Below the pieces are notes generated by a model. The model had not been told where the DNA came from, searched no databases, and worked only from the letters and a program-made list of their open reading frames with translations. From contig NZ_VOSW01000068.1 of the NCBI RefSeq assembly GCF_009690905.1, positions 1 to 51,253 of the forward strand: 51,253 nucleotides of DNA. The letters are read 5' to 3'. Each line of letters opens with the position of its first letter. Within the stretch, counting starts at the first letter, position 1. A program made the translations under genes and the position numbers. Positions 40,373 to 48,855 of the stretch are shown one piece after another. This DNA comes from Paraburkholderia madseniana. GTDB lineage: Bacteria > Pseudomonadota > Gammaproteobacteria > Burkholderiales > Burkholderiaceae.

Positions 40373-40507
40373 TTATATCCCGAAATATTCCGCAGCCTGC
40401 GTGAACCACCGCACCATCGGCGGGTCGAGCAACAGTAGGTCGCGGTCGTCTATCGCGAAATCAGTCGCGTCATTGCCCGGATACACAGGGCGCAATCGCT
40501 TTTGCAT
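40373..40507 (-). CDS. Possible 44-residue small protein
   Basis: A minus-strand frame from ATG at 40507 to TAA at 40373, antisense to the region just before the ABC exporter. The product starts MQKRLRPVYPGNDATDF and continues IDDRDLLLLDPPMVRWF then TQAAEYFGI. Composition is protein-like: basic N-terminus, acidic centre, and an amphipathic end with Trp, Phe and Tyr. No ribosome site is visible, although the sequence before the ATG is TTGTAAAC. It may be a genuine small protein, a remnant, or chance. No family recognised. Confidence 0.4.
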   Translation of the reverse strand: MQKRLRPVYPGNDATDFAIDDRDLLLLDPPMVRWFTQAAEYFGI

Positions 40508-42437
40508 GTTTACAATGCGAAGCATCGGCTTCGCGGCGAAGGCTTTTGCTGTGGCCCATGCCTTGCATGCACAACCTGAAACACACCGACCTCACGATCA
40601 ATTGGAACACTTAACCATCGCCCAGCGTAACGCCCAGAACGCAAAGCTTGCGAGCTATGCGCACAGGCCGCTTGCGTTTCTTTTCCGCTTTATTCGCCGC
40701 CATCCGCTCGCGCATGCGATCGTCCTGTGCAGCGTGTTCGCGGCCGTGGGCTGTGCGCTCGCTTCGCAATACGCGATCAAGCATCTGATCGATGTGCTCG
40801 GCGAAGGCCGGCATCACCCCGGTCCGTTGTGGGGCGCGTTCGCCATCCTGGTTGGCCTGATTGCCGCCGACAACCTGCTGTGGCGGGTCGGCGGCTGGGT
40901 GGCCGCGCATACCTTCGTGGCCGTAACTGGCGACCTGCGGCGCGATTTGTTCCAGTATTTAAGCGGCCACTCGCCGACTTACTACTCGGAGAAACAGCCG
41001 GGCATGCTGGCGAGCCGCATCACGGCAACCTCGAACGCGGTCTACACCGCCGAAAACACCACCGCCTGGAACGTGCTGCCGCCGTGTATCGCGGTGCTCG
41101 GCGCGATCGTCATGATCACCGCCGTGAATCCGCTGATGGCGGGCGGCCTGATGCTGTGTTCGGCCATTCTGTCGGTCGTGCTTTACAAACTTGCCGGGCG
41201 TGGCTCGGCGCGGCATCACCATTTCGCCACGAAAGCAGCGTCGGTGGACGGTGAGCTGGTCGACGTGATCAGCAACATGGGCCTCGTGCGCGCCTTCGGC
41301 ATGACGTTTCGCGAGCAGCAGCGTTTCGGCGCGACCGTCAAAGCGGAAATGGAAGCGCGCCAGCAAAGCCTGCTGTATCTGGAAAAGCTGCGCCTGCTGC
41401 ATGCAGTGATCACCGCGCTGCTGTCGGCAGGCTTGCTGGGCTGGGCGCTGTGGCTGTGGGATCAAGGCCGTGCGACCTCCGGCGACATCGTGCTGGTCAG
41501 CTCGCTCGGCTTCACGATTCTGCACGGCACGCGTGATCTGGCCGTGGCGCTGGTCGACGTCACGCAGCACGTCGCGCGACTCGCGGAAGCCGTGCGCACC
41601 CTGCTCGAGCCCCACGGCATGCCGGACCGCGACGGCGCCACCGAACTCGTGCCGCAAGGCGGCCGGGTCGATTTCGAAGGCGTGACGTTCGCCTACCCGC
41701 GCCGCCGGCCGATTCTCGATCACTTCGACCTGCATATCGAGCCGGGCCAGCGGGTCGGCCTGATCGGCAAGTCGGGCGCGGGCAAATCCACCGTGCTGGC
41801 GCTGCTGCAGCGTTTCTACGAGACGCAGGGCGGCGCCATCAAGATCGACGGTCAGGACATCGCTGCGATCACCCAGGACAGCCTGCGCCACACAATCGCG
41901 CTGGTGCCGCAGGATATTTCCCTGTTCCATCGCACGGTGTACGAAAACATCGCTTACGGCCGCCCTGAAGCGACCCGGGAAGAAGTGGTCGCCGCCGCGC
42001 GCGAAGCCCGCTGCAGCGATTTCATCGAAGCCATGCCGGAAGGGTTCGACACGATCGTCGGCGACCGCGGTGTCAAGCTCTCCGGCGGACAGCGCCAGCG
42101 CATCGCGATTGCGCGCGCAATCCTGAAGAACGCGCCGATCCTGCTGCTCGACGAAGCCACCTCGGCGCTCGACAGCGCCTCGGAAGAAGCGATCCAGAAA
42201 GCGCTCGACCGGCTGATGGTGGGCCGCACGGTGATCGCGATCGCGCACCGGTTGTCGACACTGAACAACTTCGACCGGATCATCGTGATGAGCCAAGGCA
42301 AGGTCATCGACGACGGCAGTCCGGAAGAGTTGCGCCAGCGGCCGGGCCTGTATCGCGATCTGCTTTCGAAGCAGTACGGCAAGGGCACCACGCTGCATGT
42401 CGGCGGCAAGAAGGTGGACGAACAGCACGTGGTCTAG
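40506..42437 (+). CDS. ABC exporter half-transporter, MsbA-like
   Basis: About 643 residues if begun at ATG 40506; ATG 40515 or TTG 40602 (EHLTIAQRNAQ) are alternatives. No start has a good ribosome site, and a 7-bp hairpin (40517-40534) covers the ATG at 40515. The membrane domain has six helices, the first near AIVLCSVFAAVGCALASQYA. The ATPase domain carries Walker A GLIGKSGAGKSTV, Q-loop LVPQDISLFHR, signature LSGGQRQRIAIAR, Walker B ILLLDEATSALD and H-loop IAIAHRLSTL. MsbA-type exporters flip lipids or lipid-linked sugars and also export drugs; the substrate here is unknown. A bidirectional terminator separates it from convergent otsA. Confidence 0.9.
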   Translation: MFTMRSIGFAAKAFAVAHALHAQPETHRPHDQLEHLTIAQRNAQNAKLASYAHRPLAFLFRFIRRHPLAHAIVLCSVFAAVGCALASQYAIKHLIDVLGEGRHHPGPLWGAFAILVGLIAADNLLWRVGGWVAAHTFVAVTGDLRRDLFQYLSGHSPTYYSEKQPGMLASRITATSNAVYTAENTTAWNVLPPCIAVLGAIVMITAVNPLMAGGLMLCSAILSVVLYKLAGRGSARHHHFATKAASVDGELVDVISNMGLVRAFGMTFREQQRFGATVKAEMEARQQSLLYLEKLRLLHAVITALLSAGLLGWALWLWDQGRATSGDIVLVSSLGFTILHGTRDLAVALVDVTQHVARLAEAVRTLLEPHGMPDRDGATELVPQGGRVDFEGVTFAYPRRRPILDHFDLHIEPGQRVGLIGKSGAGKSTVLALLQRFYETQGGAIKIDGQDIAAITQDSLRHTIALVPQDISLFHRTVYENIAYGRPEATREEVVAAAREARCSDFIEAMPEGFDTIVGDRGVKLSGGQRQRIAIARAILKNAPILLLDEATSALDSASEEAIQKALDRLMVGRTVIAIAHRLSTLNNFDRIIVMSQGKVIDDGSPEELRQRPGLYRDLLSKQYGKGTTLHVGGKKVDEQHVV

Positions 42438-42483
42438 TCAACACACCGCCTTCTGCTGCTTCAGCAACACCCGCAGCAATAAA

Positions 42484-42513
42484 CAAAAAAGCCGCTTTCG
42501 TGCGGCTTTTTTG
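42484..42513. terminator. Bidirectional terminator between the ABC exporter and otsA
   Basis: AAAAAAGCCGC (42485-42495) and GCGGCTTTTTT (42502-42512) form a stem with a six-base loop, with A and T runs on both sides. The genes converge here. Confidence 0.9.
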
Positions 42514-42550
42514 TTTTCCAAAGGCACTTCTAATCGGGCCTGAAAACCAC

Positions 42551-44011
42551 CTATCCGACCGTGGTTTCGCGCGCCGTCTTCTTGCCCGATCCGGCACGCA
42601 CCTTCACGGTTCTGGTGCTTTTCGCACCATCGACGCGCTGAAGATCGCGCATGAAGTTGTCGCGCCACACCGATACGTTGTTCTCGCGCAATTGCACCAT
42701 CATGTCGCGATGACGCGCCTGGCGCTCCACAAGCGGCATCTCCAGCGCTCTCGCCAACGCCTCGGCCATACCGTCGATATCGACCGGATTCACGATCAGC
42801 GCACCATCCAGTTCCTGCGCGGCGCCGGCAAAGCGTGACAGCACGAGCACGCCCGGATTGTCCGGATCCTGCGCCGACACGTACTCCTTGGCGACGAGGT
42901 TCATGCCGTCGCGCAACGGCGTGACGTAGCCGACATGCGCGGTACGAAACAACGCAGCCAGCACCGAGCGCTCGTACTGCTTATGGATGTACAGGATTGG
43001 TGTCCAGTCCAGTTCGGCAAAACGGCCGTTGATGCGCCCCGACTCCCCTTCGAGCTGCAGGCGGATGTCCTGGTACGCGTGCATGTCGGCGCGCGTCGGC
43101 GGTGCGATTTGCAGGAACGACACCTGGTTGCGTTGCGCGGTGAAATGTTCCAGCAAGCGCTCGAACGCGCGGAAACGTTCGACCAGCCCCTTCGAATAAT
43201 CGAGGCGGTCCACGCTCATGATCAGCTTGCGCGAATGCAGCGCCGTCTTCATCGTGCGCACCGGTTTGCCGCGCTCGCCCGCTTTCGCGAGCTCGGCGAT
43301 TTCGTCCGGATAGACGCCGATCGGATAGGCCGCCGCGCGCAAGGTGCGGCCGAACGCATGGACGCCCAGCGGCCCGCTGGCTGACACGTCGACCGTGCCG
43401 TTCGCCTCATTGACGATGTAGTCGCAGAACGCCCGCAAATCCGGCGCGGTCTGGAAACCGAGCAGATCGAACGAGCACAGCGCTTCGACCAGCTCGCGAT
43501 GCGGCGGTACCGCCAGCAATACCTGCGACGCCGGAAACGGAATATGCAGGAAAAAGCCGATGCCATTTTTCACGCCGGCCGCACGCAACGCCTGGGCGAA
43601 CGGAATCAGGTGATAGTCGTGGACCCAGATCACGTCGTCTTCGCGCAATAGCGGGACCAGTTGCTGAGCGAGCCACGCGTTGACGCGGCAGTAGCCTTCG
43701 AAGTCGTGCCGGTCGTATTGCAGCAGATCGGCGCGATAGTGGAACGCGGGCCACAGCGTGGCGTTCGAGAAACCGCGGTAGTACTGGTCGTAGTCACGGC
43801 GCATCAGCGCGATGGTCGCGAAGGTCACCGGTCCGCGCTCTTCCACCTTGATCTGCGGCTGGCCCGAGCTCAGCACATCGCCGCTCCAGCCAAACCACAT
43901 GCCGCCGGTTTCCTTCAGCGCGTCGTACACGCCGACCGCCAGGCCGCCCGCCGCCGGGCCGCCCTCCGAGATCGGCGCAACCCGGTTCGATACGATGATC
44001 AGTCGGCTCAT
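42551..44011 (-). CDS. otsA: Trehalose-6-phosphate synthase
   Basis: 486 residues from the ATG at 44011 (MSRLIIVSNRVAP); E. coli OtsA has 474 and matches along its whole length. This GT20 enzyme joins UDP-glucose and glucose-6-phosphate to trehalose-6-phosphate. Visible conserved blocks are GGLAVGVYDALKETGGMWFG, NATLWPAFHYR, IWVHDYHLIPFAQALR, FFLHIPFPASQVL, SVDRLDYSKGLVERF and the donor-binding TPLRDGMNLVAKEYVSAQ. The C-terminal 20 residues are Lys/Arg/Thr-rich. It follows otsB by 67 bases, so the pair forms one operon for osmotic and desiccation protection. Confidence 0.97.
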   Translation of the reverse strand: MSRLIIVSNRVAPISEGGPAAGGLAVGVYDALKETGGMWFGWSGDVLSSGQPQIKVEERGPVTFATIALMRRDYDQYYRGFSNATLWPAFHYRADLLQYDRHDFEGYCRVNAWLAQQLVPLLREDDVIWVHDYHLIPFAQALRAAGVKNGIGFFLHIPFPASQVLLAVPPHRELVEALCSFDLLGFQTAPDLRAFCDYIVNEANGTVDVSASGPLGVHAFGRTLRAAAYPIGVYPDEIAELAKAGERGKPVRTMKTALHSRKLIMSVDRLDYSKGLVERFRAFERLLEHFTAQRNQVSFLQIAPPTRADMHAYQDIRLQLEGESGRINGRFAELDWTPILYIHKQYERSVLAALFRTAHVGYVTPLRDGMNLVAKEYVSAQDPDNPGVLVLSRFAGAAQELDGALIVNPVDIDGMAEALARALEMPLVERQARHRDMMVQLRENNVSVWRDNFMRDLQRVDGAKSTRTVKVRAGSGKKTARETTVG

Positions 44012-44078
44012 GAAGCGCGATTCCCGATGCAGTAAGTCATGGTCGTTAGGGGATGAGGCGCCACGGGCGGTGTCAAGA

Positions 44079-44828
44079 TCACGCTCCGCGCGCGGCCGCG
44101 ACAATCGATTCCAGCCAGTCGAGCAACGCCGTGACCGATTCGATGCGCGTATGCGCCATCGTGTCTCCCGCACCCACCTTGATCGACAGGCCGCCGCGCT
44201 CGTTGACGACAGCAAAGCCTTTCTCGTCGGTCAGATCGTCGCCGGCAAACACCGGCGTGCGGCCCACGAACGGCGGCTCTTCCAGAAACGCGCGCATCGC
44301 GCGGCCCTTGTCGACGTCCTTCGGCTTGATTTCGTAGACCATCTTGCCCGGCTGCAGCACATACGAGCCGGGATAATCGGCCACCAGCCGCTCGGTCGCC
44401 TCGCGCGCCACCGGTTCGCGGTCGGGAGCGTTGCGGTAGTGCAGCGCGAGCGCCGCGCCTTTGATCTCGAGCAGCATGCCGGGATGTTCGTTGACGACCT
44501 GCGCGAGCACCTGCTCCATGCGCAACAGGCGTTCGTCGTGAAAACCGATGCGCTGTGTGTCGCCGTTCGCGTCGCGCCGCTCGGCGCCATGCAGACCGGC
44601 AATCGGCAGATCGGGCATGCCGAGAAAACCGTCGATGCTGTCGATACCGCGGCCCGACACGATCGCGACCGCGCCATTCGTGAGACTGCGCAACTCGCTC
44701 AGCAACACGATCACGCGCGGTTGCACCAGCACGCCGTCCGGCGTGGGCGCGAGTTCGACGAGCGTGCCATCGAAGTCGAAGAAAAATGCCGTCTCACCAG
44801 GAGACAGAACAGCCGGAAGTGCTTGCAT
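44079..44828 (-). CDS. otsB: Trehalose-6-phosphate phosphatase
   Basis: 249 residues, E. coli 266. It is a HAD superfamily phosphatase. The nucleophile and acid/base aspartates are Asp18 and Asp20 in FFFDFDGTLVELAP. Motif II (VAIVSGRG) and the late motif (VFAGDDLTDEKGF) that binds magnesium are present. The cap-domain block GLHGAERRDANG is typical of OtsB. It releases trehalose from the OtsA product. otsB is first in the otsB-otsA operon; about 290 bases upstream separate it from the divergent SCO1 gene, with no clear promoter hexamers recognised. Confidence 0.96.
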   Translation of the reverse strand: MQALPAVLSPGETAFFFDFDGTLVELAPTPDGVLVQPRVIVLLSELRSLTNGAVAIVSGRGIDSIDGFLGMPDLPIAGLHGAERRDANGDTQRIGFHDERLLRMEQVLAQVVNEHPGMLLEIKGAALALHYRNAPDREPVAREATERLVADYPGSYVLQPGKMVYEIKPKDVDKGRAMRAFLEEPPFVGRTPVFAGDDLTDEKGFAVVNERGGLSIKVGAGDTMAHTRIESVTALLDWLESIVAAARGA

Positions 44829-45122
44829 CGGTTAATTTTGCCTTTCAGCCTTCTGCGGCCGGAAAAGTGTGCGCATCTTACCGCGCATCCGTCAATTTTT
44901 CGAGAAAGTAAGCCGGGACACAAGCCTGGCCGGGTAGCGCAGCCGGCGCTGCTCACGATTGCGTTCAAAAAGAGAACAATCGGGCTTCAGCGAGCTTTCA
45001 GCCGCCTGCGTCAAATTGCCTCGCAAACCGCGCGCCCGCGGGCGCTGCGCGACGTCTTCGGAGATTTTGCGATACAGTCGCTGCCACACAGACCATTGCA
45101 GCGACAACCCTATTTGCACACC

Positions 45123-45872
45123 ATGACGGGCCGCGCGCCTGGCACGAACCAACCGAGTCCGTTTACGGGCAGCGTCAGGCGCCGCTCTTCAATCGAGTCA
45201 TTGAACCCTGCTTTGTTCCCCATCCTCTCGTCCCGCCACCAACAGTCGAACCGCTTAACGCCACGCCAGCCGTGGCCCGGGCGCCTGGTCGCGTTGACCG
45301 TCATGGTGGGCGCGCTCGGTGCGCTAGCCGGCTGCACACATCCCGCCGAACCGTTCCAGTTGACCAACGTGACCGGCCACTTGCCGGATCTCGATTTCAC
45401 CCTAACTGGCGACGACGGCCGCACCGTAACCGGTGATTCGTTCAAAGGCCGCACCTCGCTCGTCTACTTTGGTTATACGCATTGTCCGGACGTCTGCCCA
45501 GAAACGATGGGTCGCCTGATGCAGGTGCTCGGCAAACTCGGCCCGGACGCGCAAAAAGTGCGCATCCTGTTCATCACCGTCGATCCGGCACGCGACACGC
45601 CCAAAGCGCTGCATGATTACGTCGGCGCTTTCGACTCGCAGCACGCCGAGGGCCTGACCGGTACCGACTGGCAGATCGAGTCGCTCGCCAAGCGTTACCG
45701 GGTCGCCTATCAGATGGAAAAGCGCGACCCCAACGGCAACTACGAAGTCACCCATAGCTCGGCCGTCTACGTGTTCGACCCGCAAGGCCACGCGCGCCTG
45801 CTCGCCACCGATCACGATACTCCCGATGCGATCGCACAAGACCTGCGCCGCATCATCGATGACCGTTCCTGA
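45123..45872 (+). CDS. SCO1/SenC family copper chaperone lipoprotein
   Basis: Up to 249 residues from the ATG at 45123. The true start may be later (TTG 45201 is in frame), since the lipoprotein signal (VALTVMVGALGALAGC) only begins about 56 residues in. A lipobox LAGC indicates membrane anchoring on the periplasmic side. The thioredoxin-like domain carries the copper-binding motif THCPDVCPE and the distal His in VTHSSAVYVFDPQG. SCO proteins bring copper to the CuA site of cytochrome c oxidase or reduce its cysteines. It is followed after 18 bases by PCu(A)C, so the three-gene copper module is one operon. Confidence 0.92.
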   Translation: MTGRAPGTNQPSPFTGSVRRRSSIESLNPALFPILSSRHQQSNRLTPRQPWPGRLVALTVMVGALGALAGCTHPAEPFQLTNVTGHLPDLDFTLTGDDGRTVTGDSFKGRTSLVYFGYTHCPDVCPETMGRLMQVLGKLGPDAQKVRILFITVDPARDTPKALHDYVGAFDSQHAEGLTGTDWQIESLAKRYRVAYQMEKRDPNGNYEVTHSSAVYVFDPQGHARLLATDHDTPDAIAQDLRRIIDDRS

Positions 45873-45890
45873 CCTTTCCCGAGTTCACCC

Positions 45891-46352
45891 ATGTCGATCA
45901 AGATCAAAACGTTCGCCGCACTGAGCTGCACGCTCGCCCTCTCATTCGGTTTCGCTTCGGCCGCGCATGCCGCCGGTGCGAACGCGATCAGCGTCAAGGA
46001 CGCGTGGGTGCGCTGGCTGCCGAACAACCTCCCCGCCGCCGGCTACGTGACGCTGGTGAACGCGAGTGACAAGCCGGTCGACCTCGTCGATATTTCCAGC
46101 AACGACTACGGCGACGCGATGCTGCATCAAACCGTATCGAACGGCTCGACGCAAAAGATGGTGATGGTCGACAAGCTGACGGTTCCCGCGCACGGCCAGG
46201 TAGCGATTGCGCCGGGCGGCTATCACGTGATGCTCGAAGACGCGAAGCACAAGGTCGCACCGGGCGACACCGTGCATCTGACGCTGAAGTTCTCCGACGG
46301 CGAAACGCTCGATACGCCGTTCGCCGTCAAGTCGCCCGCCCAGACCAAGTAA
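45891..46352 (+). CDS. Periplasmic copper chaperone PCu(A)C
   Basis: 153 residues. A signal peptide (KTFAALSCTLALSFGFASAAHA) ends at about residue 27. The mature protein begins GANAISVKDAWVRW and has the copper site pattern of the family: Met and His in DAMLHQTVSNGSTQKM, followed by the distal His and Met in GGYHVMLEDAKH. PCu(A)C proteins carry Cu(I) in the periplasm and hand it to SCO and CuA centres. It lies between the SCO gene and ctaG, with 18 and 9 bases of spacing. Confidence 0.93.
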   Translation: MSIKIKTFAALSCTLALSFGFASAAHAAGANAISVKDAWVRWLPNNLPAAGYVTLVNASDKPVDLVDISSNDYGDAMLHQTVSNGSTQKMVMVDKLTVPAHGQVAIAPGGYHVMLEDAKHKVAPGDTVHLTLKFSDGETLDTPFAVKSPAQTK

Positions 46353-46361
46353 CGTCCCGCG

Positions 46362-47246
46362 ATGAACCTGCTCTACTGGCTCGACCCTTGGGAATTTTCG
46401 CCGACCGTCGTCATCGCCTTGCTGGTACCGGCGATTCTTTTCGTGCGTGGTGCACACAAGGCGAAGGTGTCGATTCTCCGGCGCATTTCCTTCTGGTTCG
46501 GGTTGGTCGCGCTGTATGTCGCGCTGCATACGCGGCTCGATTATTTCTTCGAGCATGAGTTTTTCATGCATCGCGCGCAGCATCTGGTGTTGCATCACCT
46601 CGGGCCGTTCTTTATCGCCCTCTCCTATCCGGGGGCCGCATTACGCGCGGGTATTCCATTCAGTTGGCGGCAGCGCTTCGTGCGGCCGGCGCTGGAGACT
46701 CCCGTAGTACGCAAGTTGCTCGACGTGGTGATGCATCCGGTAGTCGCCGTCACGTTGTTCGTCGGGTTGATCTACTTCTGGCTGATGTCGCCAATTCATT
46801 TCGTGGCGATGCTCGACTGGCGGCTCTATCGCGTGATGAACTGGAGCATGGTGATCGACGGGCTGCTGTTCTGGTGGCTCGTGCTCGATCCGCGTCCTGC
46901 GCCGCCGGCGCGTTTGTCGCCCGGCAAGCGCGTACTGGTGGTGATTGCTGCGATTCCGCCGCAGATCATGCTCGGCGCATTTATCTTCTTTACGCCGCGC
47001 GAGCTCTATCCGATCTACTCGATCTGCGGCCGCGCCTTCACGTGGCTGAGCCCGATGCGCGATCAGCAAATCGGCGGGCTGTTGCTGTGGATTCCGGGCT
47101 CGATGATGAGCGTGATCGGCGCGCTGTTGGCGTTGCGTCACTGGATGCGGCTGTCGGCACGCGGACGTCTGCGCGGCGAGCGGCACGTTAAGGCGACGCA
47201 AGGCTTGACGCAGCCCGCGTCGGTGCCTGCGAGCAGCCAGCGCTGA
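46362..47246 (+). CDS. ctaG: Cytochrome c oxidase assembly protein, CtaG (caa3) type
   Basis: 294 residues with about seven membrane helices. The His-rich motif FEHEFFMHRAQHLVLHHLG in helix 2-3 is the hallmark of this family (Pfam CtaG_Caa3), distinct from the CtaG/Cox11 family. It supports copper insertion into oxidase subunit I in several bacteria. The start ATG at 46362 lies 9 bases after the PCu(A)C stop. The C-terminal tail is basic and soluble. No oxidase subunit genes are in the window, so the module presumably serves enzymes encoded elsewhere. Confidence 0.9.
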   Translation: MNLLYWLDPWEFSPTVVIALLVPAILFVRGAHKAKVSILRRISFWFGLVALYVALHTRLDYFFEHEFFMHRAQHLVLHHLGPFFIALSYPGAALRAGIPFSWRQRFVRPALETPVVRKLLDVVMHPVVAVTLFVGLIYFWLMSPIHFVAMLDWRLYRVMNWSMVIDGLLFWWLVLDPRPAPPARLSPGKRVLVVIAAIPPQIMLGAFIFFTPRELYPIYSICGRAFTWLSPMRDQQIGGLLLWIPGSMMSVIGALLALRHWMRLSARGRLRGERHVKATQGLTQPASVPASSQR

Positions 47247-47327
47247 GCATTTCGAATCGATTGAAGTCGTCGCGGCGTTTGAAGCCGGTCGGCGCATGCG
47301 CACCGAGTCCGGTTGCGACCCGGTTTT

Positions 47328-47822
47328 TTAAGCCGAACGCATCCACACGTGCGGGATGCCGTCCTCTTCGTGAATCTCCGACACCGGCGTAAAGCCGAAC
47401 GCCCCGTAGAAGCCTTGCAGATGCGCCTGCGCATGCAAACGGATCGGCGTACCCGGCCACTGCGCCCGGATATGCGCGAGCGAGCGTTCGAGCATCGCGT
47501 TGCCGACGCCGATGCCGCGGAATTCCGCCGTGGTCAGTACGCGGCCGATGCGGATATCGGTGTCGTCGGCGTCCGCCAACAGCACGCGCAAATAGCCCGC
47601 GAGCTGCGGCTTCTTTTCACCGGGGCCAAAGGCAAACAGGTGCCAGGCATCTGAATCGAGCCCGTCGATATCGCCATACAAGCAGTTCTGCTCGATGACG
47701 AACACCGCGCTGCGCGCGGCCAGCATCGCGTAGACTTCGGCGGCCGTGAGGTCTTCGAACGCTTTCCAGCGCCATTCGAGTTGCGCCAGTCGCGTGGCGG
47801 CAGTTTGCTGCGGTTCGGTCAT
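47328..47822 (-). CDS. GNAT family N-acetyltransferase, ElaA-like
   Basis: 164 residues, close to ElaA of E. coli (153). Typical N-terminal signature: WRWKAFEDLTAAEVYAMLAA then RSAVFVIEQNCLY. The acetyl-CoA loop is seen in VLTTAEFRGIGVGNAMLER (the usual R/Q-x-x-G-x-G/A form), and the end has LQGFYGAFGFTPVSE. Its substrate is unknown. It converges with ctaG across an 80-base gap with no strong terminator. Confidence 0.88.
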   Translation of the reverse strand: MTEPQQTAATRLAQLEWRWKAFEDLTAAEVYAMLAARSAVFVIEQNCLYGDIDGLDSDAWHLFAFGPGEKKPQLAGYLRVLLADADDTDIRIGRVLTTAEFRGIGVGNAMLERSLAHIRAQWPGTPIRLHAQAHLQGFYGAFGFTPVSEIHEEDGIPHVWMRSA

Positions 47823-48049
47823 GGAGAGGCTTCAAAAAGAGGTGCGCCTGGAAGGGGCAGCGGCAATGCGAAATTATGCCGCGTGGGGCGATCTGAGGCT
47901 ACGTCGCGCCGATATTGGCGAGTTCGTCAGCGGACCCACACACGCCTGCTGCGTTCAGCCGTCATGCGCCCGACCGCACCCCCGTTACGCCACGCATTCA
48001 GGACGCTTCACGGTCAATCGCGTTGATGCGGCCGCCAGCCGCAATCCTG

Positions 48050-48808
48050 CTACGCGCTTGCAAAAACCGGCTCGACGGGCTGTGCGAGACAGTCGATCAG
48101 GTTACCGGGTCCGCACAAATGCAGCGCGCCCACCACCACCAAAGTCCGCTCCGGCCGCCCGAGCAACGCCGTCACACGCGCCGCCCACGCGCGATTGCGC
48201 GCATCGAGAATGGCGTGGCGGATGCCGGGGAGATTGAACATCGGCGACTCGACAGCGATCTGGTGCACGGCTTCCAGATCGCCATGCAACCAGGCGACGT
48301 GCATCCGCTCGAGCGTGCGCTGCGGTTCGTCGAGATCGGACATCAGCATGCCGAGCGCGGTGCCAACTGCTTCAAGCGAAATCGATTCGAGCGACGCCGC
48401 CACCTCCTGCGCGGTCTCGAGATACTGGTACGGTTTGGCTTGCGTGAGCGCCGAGCGCAGCATCCGCGGCTCGACACCTTCGACGACCTGCTGGAACAGC
48501 GTCGGCGCGACGATCAACGCGGCCCACGGACGCAGATCGACGAGCGGCGCCAACGGACCCTCGACGGGCCACACAGCTTGCAGCCGATTCCAGGCATCGG
48601 CGGATAGCAAAGGCCGCAGTTGATCGGCACCGCCCTGCGGGGGAGCCTTCAGAAGCGGCAAGATCGTCGGCGGATCGGATTCGAAGACCAGCGATTCGGC
48701 CCAGTCATACGCTTCGGCGATCCACGGCGGCGTTCTGCGACTCGTCGCCGGAAACAGATGCATCGAGCCGAGCAGACGGACGTTGGTGCCGGTGAGTTGT
48801 AGGTACAT
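48050..48808 (-). CDS. TraB/GumN family protein
   Basis: 252 residues from the ATG at 48808 (MYLQLTGTNVRLLGSMH). The N-terminal LLGSMHLFP and the C-terminal GRPERTLVVVGALHLCGPGNLI blocks are diagnostic of the TraB/GumN fold, related to metalloproteases of the Tiki kind that use conserved His and Glu residues in GSxH and GxxH motifs. Here GSMH and GALH are both present. The protein has no signal peptide, unlike many GumN proteins. The function is unknown. It is downstream of the next gene on the same strand (47-base gap), so the two are likely co-transcribed. Confidence 0.82.
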   Translation of the reverse strand: MYLQLTGTNVRLLGSMHLFPATSRRTPPWIAEAYDWAESLVFESDPPTILPLLKAPPQGGADQLRPLLSADAWNRLQAVWPVEGPLAPLVDLRPWAALIVAPTLFQQVVEGVEPRMLRSALTQAKPYQYLETAQEVAASLESISLEAVGTALGMLMSDLDEPQRTLERMHVAWLHGDLEAVHQIAVESPMFNLPGIRHAILDARNRAWAARVTALLGRPERTLVVVGALHLCGPGNLIDCLAQPVEPVFASA

Positions 48809-48855
48809 GCAGCCTCGTGTAGACGGGCAATTGCGCAAAGCGGCAATCGGGCAAT

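Noticed and set aside
43812..45120. Long plus-strand N-terminal extension of the SCO gene
   Set aside because: The frame runs antisense through otsA and otsB; only the part after 45123 has coding features on this strand.
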